Below the pieces are notes generated by a model that saw only the letters and a list, made by a program, of their open reading frames with translations, was not told the DNA's origin and did no database searches. From Candidatus Saccharimonadota bacterium (lineage in GTDB: Bacteria; Patescibacteriota; Saccharimonadia; Saccharimonadales; Saccharimonadaceae), in contig JAFRAS010000002.1 of NCBI GenBank assembly GCA_017405265.1, positions 18,745-82,744 on the forward strand: 64,000 bases of DNA, written 5' to 3'. Shown here in pieces: positions 33,059-41,741 of the stretch (position 1 is the first letter of the stretch; every line of letters begins with the position of its first letter). Both the position numbers and the translations under genes were made by a program.

Positions 33059-33277
33059 AACTACCTCAAAACTTCTCTTATTATAACCCACTCCCCACTT
33101 TTCCACAAGCACCCACCTCCACATTTTTTATATGTCATAATATATACATTTTTGAAATCTGGCGACTTTTCCACAACTCGTCGCTCTAATCTTATTAATC
33201 TGTGGAAATCCTCTTGAAATTTGTGGAAAAATGCGTTATACTAAACAAAGATTTTTAATTTTTTTCAAGGATATATT
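33059..33277. other. Intergenic region dnaA-rpmH with four DnaA boxes
   Basis: 219 bp. DnaA boxes TTTTCCACA at 33099-33107 and 33167-33175 (plus), and TGTGGAAAT/TGTGGAAAA at 33201-33209 and 33222-33230 (minus), around an AT-rich stretch (33121-33155). It also holds the divergent promoters of dnaA and rpmH. A classical bacterial oriC layout. Confidence 0.7.
33214..33242 (+). promoter_or_regulatory. rpmH promoter with embedded DnaA box
   Basis: TTGAAA (33214-33219), 17 bp, TATACT (33237-33242). The DnaA box TGTGGAAAA (33222-33230) lies in the spacer, so DnaA binding should compete with RNA polymerase. Confidence 0.65.
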
Positions 33278-33418
33278 ATGACTACAAAACGCACCTACCA
33301 ACCTCACAAGCGTCAGCGCAAAGTTGAGCATGGTTTCATGAAGCGTAATTCCACTTCCTCTGGTCGCGAAGTTTTGAAGCGCCGCCGCGCCAAGGGTCGC
33401 GCGAGACTTACCGCCTAA
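33278..33418 (+). CDS. rpmH: Ribosomal protein bL34
   Basis: 46 residues: [20 protein letters not shown], then a segment with [19 protein letters not shown]. This is the standard L34 pattern (KRTYQP...R..GF..RM.T..GR.VL..RR.KGR). Stabilises 23S rRNA in the large subunit. TCAAGGAT lies upstream of the ATG. The stop shares its last base with the rnpA ATG (TAATG), coupling the two genes. Confidence 0.97.
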   Translation: MTTKRTYQPHKRQRKVEHGFMKRNSTSSGREVLKRRRAKGRARLTA

Positions 33419-33756
33419 TGCTCTCGAAAAAATATCGTTTTCACTCTCGTGGTGGCGTAAATTACACCTATAAAAAGGGTCGCCCAGTTTTTTCATCCAA
33501 AGAACTCACCATTATATATAACGAAAATCCGAAAAAATTCCTCCGCTTCGCCGTTGTTGTCCCGAAAAAAGTCCAAAAGTTAGCCGTAAACCGCAATAAA
33601 ATTCGCCGCCGCCTCTATGAAGCCATCCGTCTCGAAATCAAAGAAAATCCTTTTTTCCCGAAGTCGGGCGACTTTATTTTTCTTATCCGCTCCGACAGTC
33701 TCATGAAAACCGATTTTTCCTACCTCCGCGCCCTCGTCTCCTCTATGATAAAATAA
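33418..33756 (+). CDS. rnpA: Ribonuclease P protein component
   Basis: 112 residues. Binds RNase P RNA for tRNA 5' maturation. Seen: the start LSKKYRFHSRGGV, FLRFAVVVPKKVQKLAVNRNKIRRRLYEAIR (the R-N-K-x-R-R-R signature near residue 60), and DFIFLIRSD. Basic throughout. Overlaps rpmH by one base, the usual rpmH-rnpA arrangement next to oriC. Confidence 0.95.
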   Translation: MLSKKYRFHSRGGVNYTYKKGRPVFSSKELTIIYNENPKKFLRFAVVVPKKVQKLAVNRNKIRRRLYEAIRLEIKENPFFPKSGDFIFLIRSDSLMKTDFSYLRALVSSMIK

Positions 33757-33797
33757 CTCTTCGTGCTATAATATATATTATATAAGGAGTTTTTATT

Positions 33798-34313
33798 ATG
33801 GGAAAAGAAAAAGATTTAATCGAGCGTAGCCTTGTTATTTGCAAGCCCGACGCCGTCCAGCGCGGTATCGTCGGTGAAATTCTCCAGCGTTTCGAACGTG
33901 TCGGTCTGAAAATCGTCGGTATGAAAATGGTTATGCCGAGCGAAGATATCTACCGCGCCCACTACGAAGACATCGGCAAAATGATTACTCGCCGCGGCGA
34001 ATCCGCCTATCACTACAATGTTACTTATATGATGTCTGGCCCCGTCATCGCCATTGTTTTTGAAGGTGTCGAAGCGGTGCCCCTCATTCGCAAAATCGTC
34101 GGCCCGACCGAACCAAAATCCGCCGAAATGGGCACCATCCGTGGCGACTTCTCCCATATGTCCTTCGGTTATTCCGACGCGAAGGGAATTGGTGTTCCGA
34201 ATCTCGTCCATGCCTCCGGCTCCGTCGATGAAGCGAAGAAAGAAATCGCCCTCTGGTTCAAAGAAGACGAACTCTACGATTATTCCGACCTAAACGAAAA
34301 ATACACTCGCTAA
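33798..34313 (+). CDS. ndk: Nucleoside diphosphate kinase
   Basis: 171 residues, longer than the usual ~140. Transfers the gamma phosphate between NTPs and NDPs via a phosphohistidine. Seen: RSLVICKPDAVQRG, the central MSGPVIAIVFEG, GTIRGDFS, and the active site PNLVHASGSVDEAKKEI, where N-x-x-H-A-S-G replaces the common N-x-x-H-G-S-D. C-terminal extension of ~20 residues (YDYSDLNEKYTR). TGcTATAAT (33767-33772) and AAGGAG precede. The last base overlaps the xer ATG. Confidence 0.95.
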   Translation: MGKEKDLIERSLVICKPDAVQRGIVGEILQRFERVGLKIVGMKMVMPSEDIYRAHYEDIGKMITRRGESAYHYNVTYMMSGPVIAIVFEGVEAVPLIRKIVGPTEPKSAEMGTIRGDFSHMSFGYSDAKGIGVPNLVHASGSVDEAKKEIALWFKEDELYDYSDLNEKYTR

Positions 34314-35242
34314 TGAATCTCCCCGACTTAATCGAAGAATTTATTGAGCATCTCGAAGTTGAGTCCGGCCGCTCCCAGCGCACCGCTGAAAACTATCGTC
34401 ACTACCTCGATAAATTCTACGATTTAACCGCGGACCTCGTCTCCGACGAATATCACCCCAGCGAAATTACTCCGGAACTTCTCCGAAAATACCGCCTCCG
34501 CCTGAATCGCGAAAAATCCCCCGACGGCTCTGGTTTAAAAACTCTAACTCAGTCCTATTATTTAATTGCTTTGCGTGGTTTTTTGAAATATTTGAGTAAG
34601 CGGGGAATTAAAAGCCTCGACCCGTCCCTGGTTGAGCTACCTCACGCTGCGCGAAAACAAGTTACTTTCCTCCATTACGACGAAGTAGAAGATCTAATGA
34701 ACGCCATCCCGGACGACACCGAATCTGGCCTCCGCGACCGCGCTATCGTCGAATTGCTTTTTTCTGGCGGCCTCCGCGTCTCCGAACTTGTGAACTTAAA
34801 CCGCGGCGATATCAACCTCGACCGCCGCGAATTTATGGTCCGTGGAAAGGGAAGTAAGGACCGCCCAATTTTCATCTCTACCGCCGCCGCCGACCGCGTT
34901 CGCGAATATCTCGCCGTTCGTCACGACGACCTCCCTGCTCTCTTTTTGAATAATTCGAAGCACATGAACGACCTCGACACTTCCGGAAACTACCGTCGTT
35001 TAACTGCCCGCTCTATTCAGCGCATCATCGACAAATACTCTCGCGCCGCCGGCATCGTAAAACACGTTACTCCTCACACTCTCCGTCACTCTTTCGCGAC
35101 TGACCTTCTCATGAACGGCGCCGACATCCGCTCCGTCCAGGCCCTCTTGGGACATTCCGATATTTCTACCACTCAGATTTACACCCACGTCACCGACCCC
35201 CACTTAAAAGAGGTCCACGAAAAATTCCAATCCGAGTCCTAA
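34313..35242 (+). CDS. xerC: XerC/XerD-type tyrosine recombinase
   Basis: 309 residues. N-terminal SAM-like core-binding domain (LIEEFIEHLEVESGRSQRTAENY), then the catalytic domain with LLFSGGLRVSEL (Arg I), VRGKGSKDRPIF (Lys), THTLRHSFATDLL pattern at HTLRHSFATDLLMNGADI (His-x-x-Arg) and LLGHSDISTTQIYTHV (His, Tyr nucleophile). Probably resolves chromosome dimers at dif, though an integrase role cannot be excluded. Translationally coupled to ndk (TAATG). Its stop overlaps that of the convergent LexA-like gene by 4 bp. Confidence 0.92.
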   Translation: MNLPDLIEEFIEHLEVESGRSQRTAENYRHYLDKFYDLTADLVSDEYHPSEITPELLRKYRLRLNREKSPDGSGLKTLTQSYYLIALRGFLKYLSKRGIKSLDPSLVELPHAARKQVTFLHYDEVEDLMNAIPDDTESGLRDRAIVELLFSGGLRVSELVNLNRGDINLDRREFMVRGKGSKDRPIFISTAAADRVREYLAVRHDDLPALFLNNSKHMNDLDTSGNYRRLTARSIQRIIDKYSRAAGIVKHVTPHTLRHSFATDLLMNGADIRSVQALLGHSDISTTQIYTHVTDPHLKEVHEKFQSES

Positions 35243-35562
35243 ATATTAATATCTAATATTTTTGCCGCCTCGTCCAAAATCTTTCGTTCCTCGGTTGTTG
35301 CGAGACTATATTTTTTTCGATACCACTCCGTAATTTCCGCCGGTATTCTCTCGGCGAGCTCCACTCCCCTCGCCTCGCCTGCGCGTTTTTTTAAGTATCC
35401 TTTTTGAATCAAATTATCCACATGCTCTGCCACCGCCGACACCGATGAAATCCCAATCCCAACCATAATTTCACGATACGACGGCGAAATCCCGTTTTCT
35501 CTGATGTATTCCCGAATATAATCCAGTACTAAGTTCTGTTTTTTCGTTAAATCATAATTCAT
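35239..35562 (-). CDS. LexA-type winged-helix protein lacking the peptidase domain
   Basis: 107 residues. The N-terminal ~65 match the LexA DNA-binding domain: LTKKQNLVLDYIREYIRENGISPSYREI, then ISSVSAVAEHVDNLIQKGYLKK and ARGVEL. The Ser/Lys autoprotease domain is absent, so RecA-stimulated self-cleavage is not possible; the ~35-residue C-terminus is helical. It could be a constitutive or ligand-controlled repressor. The start codon is 18 bp from the divergent LCP gene's ATG and the two -10 boxes overlap, so it may regulate itself and that gene. Confidence 0.85.
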   Translation of the reverse strand: MNYDLTKKQNLVLDYIREYIRENGISPSYREIMVGIGISSVSAVAEHVDNLIQKGYLKKRAGEARGVELAERIPAEITEWYRKKYSLATTEERKILDEAAKILDINI

Positions 35563-35566
35563 ATGC

Positions 35567-35576
35567 TATAATAATA
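35567..35576. promoter_or_regulatory. Overlapping divergent -10 elements
   Basis: TATAATAATA serves as plus-strand TATAAT (35567-35572, 8 bp before the LCP ATG) and minus-strand TATTAT (35576-35571, 8 bp before the LexA-like ATG). Both genes are leaderless if these are used, and only one polymerase can bind at a time. Confidence 0.65.
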
Positions 35577-35580
35577 CCAC

Positions 35581-37227
35581 ATGACACAAACGAAATCCAT
35601 CGACGGCCTCAAGGTCCGCGCGCCTAAACCCTCGCATTCTAATGAAGTTATTTTTAATTCCAGAAGCTCCAAACCCGCCCCAAAAAAAGTCGTCATAAAA
35701 GAAGAACCAATCAAAGACACCACCCCCGCCACCCTCCCCCCCGAACTTCTCGACGCCTTCGACGACACCGAAGAAGAAAATAATTCCCTCCCAGATGAGT
35801 TACTCAATGCTTTTGATGATAATAAGGAAGAAAAAGAAGAGAAAAAAGAAAAATCTTCTCCCGAACCCAAACCTAAGAAGAAGAAATCCAAAGTGAAAAA
35901 AATAATTCTTTCTGTTGTCGTTGTTTTAATCCTCGCCGTCATCGGCGCCGGCACTTATTTCGTCGTCTGGGGCAACGACCTGATCCAAAAACTCACCGGC
36001 GGCAACTCCACCATCTGGGACGCCATCGCGACCCTGACTTCCGACGATTACGTTGAGCTAAAAACCGACAACAACGGCCGCGTCAATATCCTCGTCATCG
36101 GCACTTCCGGTTTCGATATGTCCGGCGACAACGGCGGCGGCATCCACGACGGCGCCGACCTGACCGACACTATTATGGTCGTCTCCGTTAACCCGAAAAC
36201 CGGCGACATTGCCATGCTTTCCGTCCCACGCGACTTGAAATCTTTGAAGCCCTGCACCGGCACCGGCAAAATCAACGAGACTTATTGGTGTAATATAACT
36301 TACGGCGCCAGCGAAGCCGACGCGAACCGCGCTCTCGAGTCCGAACTCACCTCAATGCTCGGAATCAGTTTCCAATATTTCGCCCACGTCAACTGGGGTT
36401 CGGTCGTGACCGTTGTCGAAACTCTCGGTGGCATCACTGTTACCCTCGACGACGACGTCAATGACACTCGCGAAGGCAACGAAATCACCATCGAAGCCGG
36501 TGTCCCAACCACCCTGAACGGCATCGAAGCTCTCCGTCTCGCTCGCGCCCGCTATGGCGTCGTTGATGGCGATTTCTCTCGTACCGAACACCAACAAAAA
36601 ATCCTCATGGCCATAAAAGACAAAATCGCCTCCTCAGATCTCTCCATCACCGACCTCTTGAATCTTGCCTCCGCCCTCGGCGACAATCTCCGTACCGACG
36701 TTTCGATTGAAGAAATGAAATCCGCCGCCCACCTTCTCTTGGACTCCGGCTTCGACCTTGCCACCGCCCGCCAAATCCCCCTGACCGTCCACGATTATCT
36801 CCGCTACGCCCCCTGCAACAACGGCGCCTCCTGTATCGCTCCCCGCGCCGGCGACAACAACTACTTCGCCATCCGCTCTTATGTTAAAGATGAGCTCTTG
36901 ACCGACCCCTTGAAGCGCGAAAACGCCAAGATTCTCGCCCTGAACGCCACCGGCAAAGACGGCATCGCCGCCACCGTCCGCTCGAAGATAGAGGGGAATA
37001 CCGGCCTCGAAATCGCCGACGTCGGAAACGCCCCCGAGGCCGACTACCCCGCCGCCTACACTATTTATAACCTCACAGGCCGCACTCCCCTCTCCCTCCA
37101 AACTCTCCAAAAACTCTTCAAAAACCACATTGTCTTAGGCTCCGAATCTCTCCCCGAAGGCGTCTCCAATAATTACGATATAGTCATCGTCGTCACCTCC
37201 GCCGCCCTCCCCGCCTCCTCTCTATAA
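35581..37227 (+). CDS. LytR-CpsA-Psr (LCP) family protein
   Basis: 548 residues. A disordered acidic/basic cytoplasmic arm (1-105, with repeated PPELLDAFDD/PDELLNAFDD motifs), one TM helix (about 108-130), then an extracellular LCP domain: ILVIGTSGFD, ADLTDTIMVVSVNPKTGDIAMLSVPRDL, GGITVTLDD, and ARARYGVVDGDFSRTEHQQKIL. A C-terminal LytR_C-like domain follows (VRSKIEGNTGLEIADVGNA). LCP enzymes ligate wall polymers or glycans to peptidoglycan from a lipid carrier. The two short cytoplasmic repeats may bind a partner. Confidence 0.92.
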   Translation: MTQTKSIDGLKVRAPKPSHSNEVIFNSRSSKPAPKKVVIKEEPIKDTTPATLPPELLDAFDDTEEENNSLPDELLNAFDDNKEEKEEKKEKSSPEPKPKKKKSKVKKIILSVVVVLILAVIGAGTYFVVWGNDLIQKLTGGNSTIWDAIATLTSDDYVELKTDNNGRVNILVIGTSGFDMSGDNGGGIHDGADLTDTIMVVSVNPKTGDIAMLSVPRDLKSLKPCTGTGKINETYWCNITYGASEADANRALESELTSMLGISFQYFAHVNWGSVVTVVETLGGITVTLDDDVNDTREGNEITIEAGVPTTLNGIEALRLARARYGVVDGDFSRTEHQQKILMAIKDKIASSDLSITDLLNLASALGDNLRTDVSIEEMKSAAHLLLDSGFDLATARQIPLTVHDYLRYAPCNNGASCIAPRAGDNNYFAIRSYVKDELLTDPLKRENAKILALNATGKDGIAATVRSKIEGNTGLEIADVGNAPEADYPAAYTIYNLTGRTPLSLQTLQKLFKNHIVLGSESLPEGVSNNYDIVIVVTSAALPASSL

Positions 37228-37238
37228 GCATAAGCCTC

Positions 37239-37267
37239 TTGACTTTTTTCGAAATCTTTGATATAAT
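37239..37267 (+). promoter_or_regulatory. Promoter for the dockerin/cohesin-like gene group
   Basis: TTGACT (37239-37244), 17 bp, TATAAT (37262-37267) with TGa. A second TATAAT (37303-37308) sits 6 bp before the ATG at 37315, so long-leader and leaderless transcripts are both possible. Confidence 0.7.
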
Positions 37268-37314
37268 AGAATTATATATTTGAAAAAATCAAACAACAGA
37301 TATATAATAAAAAT

Positions 37315-37884
37315 ATGAAACAAAAAACTGCGAAGAATACCCTGTTAATACAGCGCCACCCGATTATTATTCTTGTTTCGGTGCTTGCCGTCACTTTTGC
37401 CGTTATCTTAATTTTCCGCCTCGTTGCCCGCCCCAAGACCGTCCAAAACCCCGACTCGTCCATCGTCGAAGGGACCGACAAAAAAGAGCAAGAAAAGCCA
37501 ACCGAAACCACCGAAAAATCCGAAGAAACCGATAATTCCGCTAACCCCCCCGATGAAACCTCCGATTTCGATTCCCCGAAACCAACCTATTCCGACGTTG
37601 CCTCTTCTCTTTCCGCCTCAATTACTTTCGCCGACGTTTTGGACGGCGAACTAAAAGTCTATTCCTCAATTTCTGTCCTGACCTCCGGCACCTGTCGCCT
37701 CACCTTGAGCGCGCCCAATTTCTCCGCCACCTACGATTCCGAAATCATCGCCAACCCCTCCTCCTCCGCCTGTGCCACCTTCAGCCTCCCCGCCGCCTCC
37801 CTCCCCTCCCCCCTCACTCTCACCCTCGACATCACAACCACCACCGGCGAAACCACCACTATAACCAAGGAGATAGAATTATGA
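37315..37884 (+). CDS. Membrane-anchored hypothetical protein
   Basis: 189 residues: a short basic cytoplasmic start, one TM helix (about 17-38), a Glu/Thr/Pro-rich linker (about 45-90) and a small extracellular domain of ~95 residues with two cysteines (SGTCRLTLSAPNF, SSSACATFSL) that could form a disulfide in a beta-sandwich. No recognised family. It overlaps the ATG of the dockerin-bearing gene by 4 bp, so the two are coupled and probably work on the cell surface together. Confidence 0.7.
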   Translation: MKQKTAKNTLLIQRHPIIILVSVLAVTFAVILIFRLVARPKTVQNPDSSIVEGTDKKEQEKPTETTEKSEETDNSANPPDETSDFDSPKPTYSDVASSLSASITFADVLDGELKVYSSISVLTSGTCRLTLSAPNFSATYDSEIIANPSSSACATFSLPAASLPSPLTLTLDITTTTGETTTITKEIEL

Positions 37885-39077
37885 TAAAACAAGAAAAAAG
37901 CGAAGAGAGAGTTCTTTTGCGACGACGCATGTCCCGGAAAGTCCTTTCTTTTTGTCTTGTTATAGTAGCTTCATTATTTTCTCACCCCTCCTTTGCCTAC
38001 CTCGACGGTTTCTCCGCTGGCAACATCATGAATGACTACACAATGTCGAACTCCAGCACGATGACCGAAGCCGAGGTTGATGCCTTCCTCCACGCCCACA
38101 ACCCATGTAACGACACCGATCTCGAAAAGCCCCAGCGCTACGCCCGTACTCGCAACTTGAGTTACCACATCGAAGACGGTCACTTCGTCTGCCTCGCTGA
38201 CGAAAAATTCTCTGGCGTCTCCCTGGACGGCGTCACGACTTTCGAAAACGCCTCCGCTGCCCACGTCATCCACTTCACCGCCGTTGACTATGACATCAAC
38301 CCCCAGGTCCTCCTCGTCCTCCTCGAAAAGGAACAGGGTTTAATCTCCGACACCTGGCCCGACGCCGGCCAATACCAAATCGCCACTGGTTATGGTTGTC
38401 CAGATACCGCCGCCTGTGACACTCGCTATTACGGCTTCATCAACCAAGTCCAGCGCGCCGCCGAACTTTTCCACAGTGTTCTCCTCGGCTACTGGTCGAA
38501 CTACCCTGTCGGCAACAATTTCATCCGCTATGACGTCGAAGAAGACTGCGGCGGCTCCGTCGTCTTTATTGAAAACCGCGCCACCTCCGCCCTTTACCGC
38601 TACACTCCTTACCAACCCAACGCCGCCTCTCTTGCCGCCGGCTACGGCGCCGGCGACGCCTGCTCCTCCCACGGAAACCGCAATTTTTACAACCTCTTCA
38701 CCGACTGGTTCGGCTCGACTCAAACCACCCCGAACGACACCCCAGTGACCCCCGAACCTGAACAACCTACCGCCCCCGAAGTCCCCGAAACACCGGAAGA
38801 CCCGGCCCCCGAGGATCCCGTCCCCGCCGATAATCCCGAGCCTGAAACCCCCGAAGAACCCGCCACCCCTGTCGTAGTCAAAGGTGATTTGAACGGTGAC
38901 GGCGACATCAACATCTCCGACGTCGCGAAACTCTTCGCTGTCGTCCAAGGCACCATCAAGCTTTCCCCCGACTCCCCCTACTTCATCGCCGCCGATTTTC
39001 AGGGCACCGGCACCCTCACCATCGCCAACGTCGCGAAACTCTTCGCCTTCGTCCAAGGCAACATAACCGAATTATAA
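37881..39077 (+). CDS. Secreted lysozyme-like protein with C-terminal dockerin
   Basis: 398 residues. Signal peptide (about 20-39, cleaved near SFA-Y). The main domain (about 40-285) has the pattern NPQVLLVLLEKEQGL, ATGYGCPDTAACDTRYYGF, FIENRATSALYRYTPYQPNA and HGNRNFYNLFTDWFGS, seen in secreted actinobacterial proteins thought to act on peptidoglycan; the Glu in EKEQGL could be catalytic. After a Pro/Glu linker, GDLNGDGDINISDVAKLF is a calcium-binding dockerin repeat; the second repeat (AADFQGTGTLTIANVAKLF) has lost most calcium ligands. AAGGAGAT precedes ATG 37881. Next gene is cohesin-like. Confidence 0.8.
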   Translation: MIKQEKSEERVLLRRRMSRKVLSFCLVIVASLFSHPSFAYLDGFSAGNIMNDYTMSNSSTMTEAEVDAFLHAHNPCNDTDLEKPQRYARTRNLSYHIEDGHFVCLADEKFSGVSLDGVTTFENASAAHVIHFTAVDYDINPQVLLVLLEKEQGLISDTWPDAGQYQIATGYGCPDTAACDTRYYGFINQVQRAAELFHSVLLGYWSNYPVGNNFIRYDVEEDCGGSVVFIENRATSALYRYTPYQPNAASLAAGYGAGDACSSHGNRNFYNLFTDWFGSTQTTPNDTPVTPEPEQPTAPEVPETPEDPAPEDPVPADNPEPETPEEPATPVVVKGDLNGDGDINISDVAKLFAVVQGTIKLSPDSPYFIAADFQGTGTLTIANVAKLFAFVQGNITEL

Positions 39078-39085
39078 GGAGAAAG

Positions 39086-39934
39086 ATGAATAATAAATTC
39101 TATAAAATATTAATAAGCACATTATTCGCGTTTTTCGCCACTCCCGCCTTCGCCGATTCCGCCACCATTTCCTGTGCGAACACCACCCTCTCCCCGAATT
39201 CCTCGACTAACTGTTACGTTTATGTTAACTCTAACGGTGCCACCGGCTACGGCCCCGCCACTATCTCGACCTCGGGCAATCTCTCGATCTCTAATCTCAT
39301 GATTAACAGTGGTGTTTGGCAGGGAAGCGCCGGCGGCAACTCAATTACCGTTTATTCCGCCTCCCCGATTGCCGGCTCTCCTCTCGTCGCCTCCTTCACT
39401 TTGCACTCCGGCTTTCCCTCCTCAACTTCCTCCGAATCCGTCTCGATTTCCCCAGCCAACTTGAGCGATTCGAACTATAACACCGTCGGCGCCTCCGGCT
39501 CCTCCCTCGGCATCACTATTGACGTTCCCGTCCCCGACCCCCAGCCCGACCCTCAGCCCGAGCCACAACCTCAACCGCAACCTCAGCCACAACCCTCCCA
39601 ACCCTCAACCCAAGAAACTCCAAAACCGACTATAGCCGCCTCCACCGAAGATAAAAAAGAAGAGAAAACCGAAAATCCCGACGAAACCGCCGAACCTACT
39701 GAAACCGACCTGACAACCACCGACCCAACCGAAATCGTCAGCACCGATTCGGACGTAGAAGTTCGAACTATCACTACCACGACCCCGAAAGGCGTCAAAG
39801 ACTCAAAAAAGAGCGACGGCTCTCTCGCTCTCGACCTCGCTCTTGTCGCTGGCGCCGTTCTCGTCTCCGTAGCGCTCCTGCTTATTTCCGCTTCACGCGC
39901 ACGTAAATCCGCGGACTCCCCCCTTGAACCTTAA
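39086..39934 (+). CDS. Membrane-anchored cohesin-like surface protein
   Basis: 282 residues. Signal peptide (about 1-23), then a beta-rich domain (about 24-150) with ISCANTTLSPNSSTNCYVYV, GPATISTSGNLSISNLMIN, GNSITVYSASPIAGSPLVASFTL. The spacing of strands resembles cohesin domains, which bind dockerins. A Pro/Gln repeat linker (PDPQPDPQPEPQPQPQ) and an acidic Thr-rich stalk lead to a C-terminal TM helix (about 248-270) with a short basic tail, so it is displayed on the cell. AAGGAGAAAG precedes the ATG, 8 bp after the dockerin gene. Cohesin assignment is structural inference. Confidence 0.68.
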   Translation: MNNKFYKILISTLFAFFATPAFADSATISCANTTLSPNSSTNCYVYVNSNGATGYGPATISTSGNLSISNLMINSGVWQGSAGGNSITVYSASPIAGSPLVASFTLHSGFPSSTSSESVSISPANLSDSNYNTVGASGSSLGITIDVPVPDPQPDPQPEPQPQPQPQPQPSQPSTQETPKPTIAASTEDKKEEKTENPDETAEPTETDLTTTDPTEIVSTDSDVEVRTITTTTPKGVKDSKKSDGSLALDLALVAGAVLVSVALLLISASRARKSADSPLEP

Positions 39935-40222
39935 TTTTCTGCCGTTTTCGCTCGTGTTCCGAAATTGACAAAATCACTTCTTGAATATTATATCCAAACC
40001 TCATTTTATACTTTCTCCCACCAAATTACCACCATTTTATCATTTTTCTAAAAAAAGTCAATCTCGTTAAAATCTATAAAAATCCAAAAACCGCTCGCTA
40101 CTTTTCCACCCCTGTTTTATTCCGCTTGTGGAAAACTCCATAAAACCGTTCTTGACATAACCATAATACTGTGTAAAAATAGAGGATATAAGGTCATTAA
40201 AATAAAAAGGTAATATTATAAG
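39935..40222. other. Intergenic region with candidate promoters and a DnaA-box-like site
   Basis: 288 bp with no gene I can support. Two promoter-like pairs: TTGACA-17-TTATAT (39965-39993) and TTGACA-17-AAAAAT (40152-40180). TTGTGGAAAA at about 40129-40138 matches a DnaA box. The leader ends in AAAAGGTAA before the surface-protein ATG at 40223. Confidence 0.5.
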
Positions 40223-41734
40223 ATGTTTCTCCACACATCGGCAAAAAAACGAGACTTCGGTCTCAAAAAATCTCACTCACGTCTATTTCGCGGGGCCTTT
40301 GCCAGCCTTGGTACACTTGTTATAGCGTTCGTTTTTGTTCCTTACATTGAATCCCTCAGTAATTCTTACGCCACGAAAGTTGGCTCTCTGACTCACGTCA
40401 ACTTCAATATCGCTGAAACTTCTCTCACGATGACGATCGACAACGACAGCACCACCACCTCCGCCGCCACCTCTGGCCCCGGCCAATATGTCCTCTTGGA
40501 CAGCGTTGTGAATGTCGCGACGAACGCTCCCGCCGGCTACGAACTTTACTTGACTGGCTACGATAATAATTTCACCGCCGAAGACGACGTCTCCGACGAA
40601 AACTTCGACCCGACCTTTGCCGATGAAGTCATCAACCACGTTACTGGTTATGATTACTCCAACAATGGTAGCAACATCCCGAGCACTCAAACTCTCGCAA
40701 CCACTAGACTCATCAATACCGCCGACTCGACCAAATATATCGCCGGTATCGTTGCTTCGAACCCGACCGTCCTCTCCACCGCCTCGAGCAACTGGGGTTA
40801 CGCCCTCGCCTCGACTACCTCTGGTGTCCAAATCTCCGGTTTCAGCTCCACCTACACCGACCAAAACATCGCCTCCGGCAAATTCCTCCCCGTGACGAAC
40901 ACTTCCCAAAAAATCGTGAAAACCTCCCACGCCGACACCACTGGTGTTGACCAGACCATCTACTACGGTGCCTACCTTGACTCTAATATTGCCGCCGGCA
41001 CTTACACTAACTCCGTAATCTACACCGCCGTTGTCGAAGACAGCGCCTCCTCTGGCGCCGGCAACCTCAGCATCTCTCCCGTGAACGGTCTGAAAAAATC
41101 CACCCTGACCATCATCAGCGACTACGATTCCGCCGACTCCGCCGTTACCACTTCCCAGATTGAGACTTACATCTTCACTGGTTCCACCCCGACTTTCTCC
41201 GGTAGTAGCACCGTCCCAACCAACGCCGTCGATACCTGCACCACTGCTTCCGTCGATAGCACTCTGAACGGCAACAATAAAAATCTGAAATATACTTGTA
41301 CCCTCACCGCCGACTCCGGCTTCGCTTACGACACTGAATATGGTGTCGTCACCATCATCGACGGCGACACTTCCTCCGCCAACTGGGCAGTCGGCGCCTG
41401 GACCTACCTCACGACCGAACGCCCGACAAACCCCGGCACCGATATCCAAGACGACATCACGAACCACCAACCCGGCGTAACTTACCGCACGACCACCTCT
41501 GACCGCACCGTCACCACCTCGACCCTCAACACCTCCACCTCCCCCGCCACCGTTGACTTTACCTTCGGTCCCGAAACCGCCCAAGGTGTCTCCTCCTCCG
41601 CCTCGACCTCCCTCGCCGCGAAAGCTGTCGAAAACGGCTCTTTGGCCTGGCTCGTAGTCGCCGCTGCCGCCTCCACCACCGCCATGTGGGTCGCAGTCGT
41701 CGCTCTGAAAGACGATGACGACGAAGAAGAATAA
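40223..41734 (+). CDS. Secreted, C-terminally anchored surface protein
   Basis: 503 residues. Signal/TM segment at about 27-47, a Ser/Thr/Ala-rich extracellular region built of beta-strand segments (VNVATNAPAGYELYLTGYDNN; GNLSISPVNGLKKSTLTI; CTLTADSGFAYDTEYGVV), and a C-terminal TM helix (about 470-492) followed by an acidic DDDDEEE tail. No enzyme motif. It has the look of a repetitive adhesin or S-layer-type protein of CPR bacteria. Codons are strongly C-ending, as in native highly expressed genes. Followed by a family B palindrome that may terminate it. Confidence 0.72.
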   Translation: MFLHTSAKKRDFGLKKSHSRLFRGAFASLGTLVIAFVFVPYIESLSNSYATKVGSLTHVNFNIAETSLTMTIDNDSTTTSAATSGPGQYVLLDSVVNVATNAPAGYELYLTGYDNNFTAEDDVSDENFDPTFADEVINHVTGYDYSNNGSNIPSTQTLATTRLINTADSTKYIAGIVASNPTVLSTASSNWGYALASTTSGVQISGFSSTYTDQNIASGKFLPVTNTSQKIVKTSHADTTGVDQTIYYGAYLDSNIAAGTYTNSVIYTAVVEDSASSGAGNLSISPVNGLKKSTLTIISDYDSADSAVTTSQIETYIFTGSTPTFSGSSTVPTNAVDTCTTASVDSTLNGNNKNLKYTCTLTADSGFAYDTEYGVVTIIDGDTSSANWAVGAWTYLTTERPTNPGTDIQDDITNHQPGVTYRTTTSDRTVTTSTLNTSTSPATVDFTFGPETAQGVSSSASTSLAAKAVENGSLAWLVVAAAASTTAMWVAVVALKDDDDEEE

Positions 41735-41741
41735 TCCTCCC

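Noticed and set aside
34313..35242. Phage integrase with attachment site
   Set aside because: The recombinase has XerC/D architecture, is coupled to ndk and is not next to a tRNA or phage genes.
40283..41584. 433-codon open frame on the minus strand
   Set aside because: Gly/Val/Asp-rich mirror of the surface protein at 40223-41734; typical shadow of C-ending codons.
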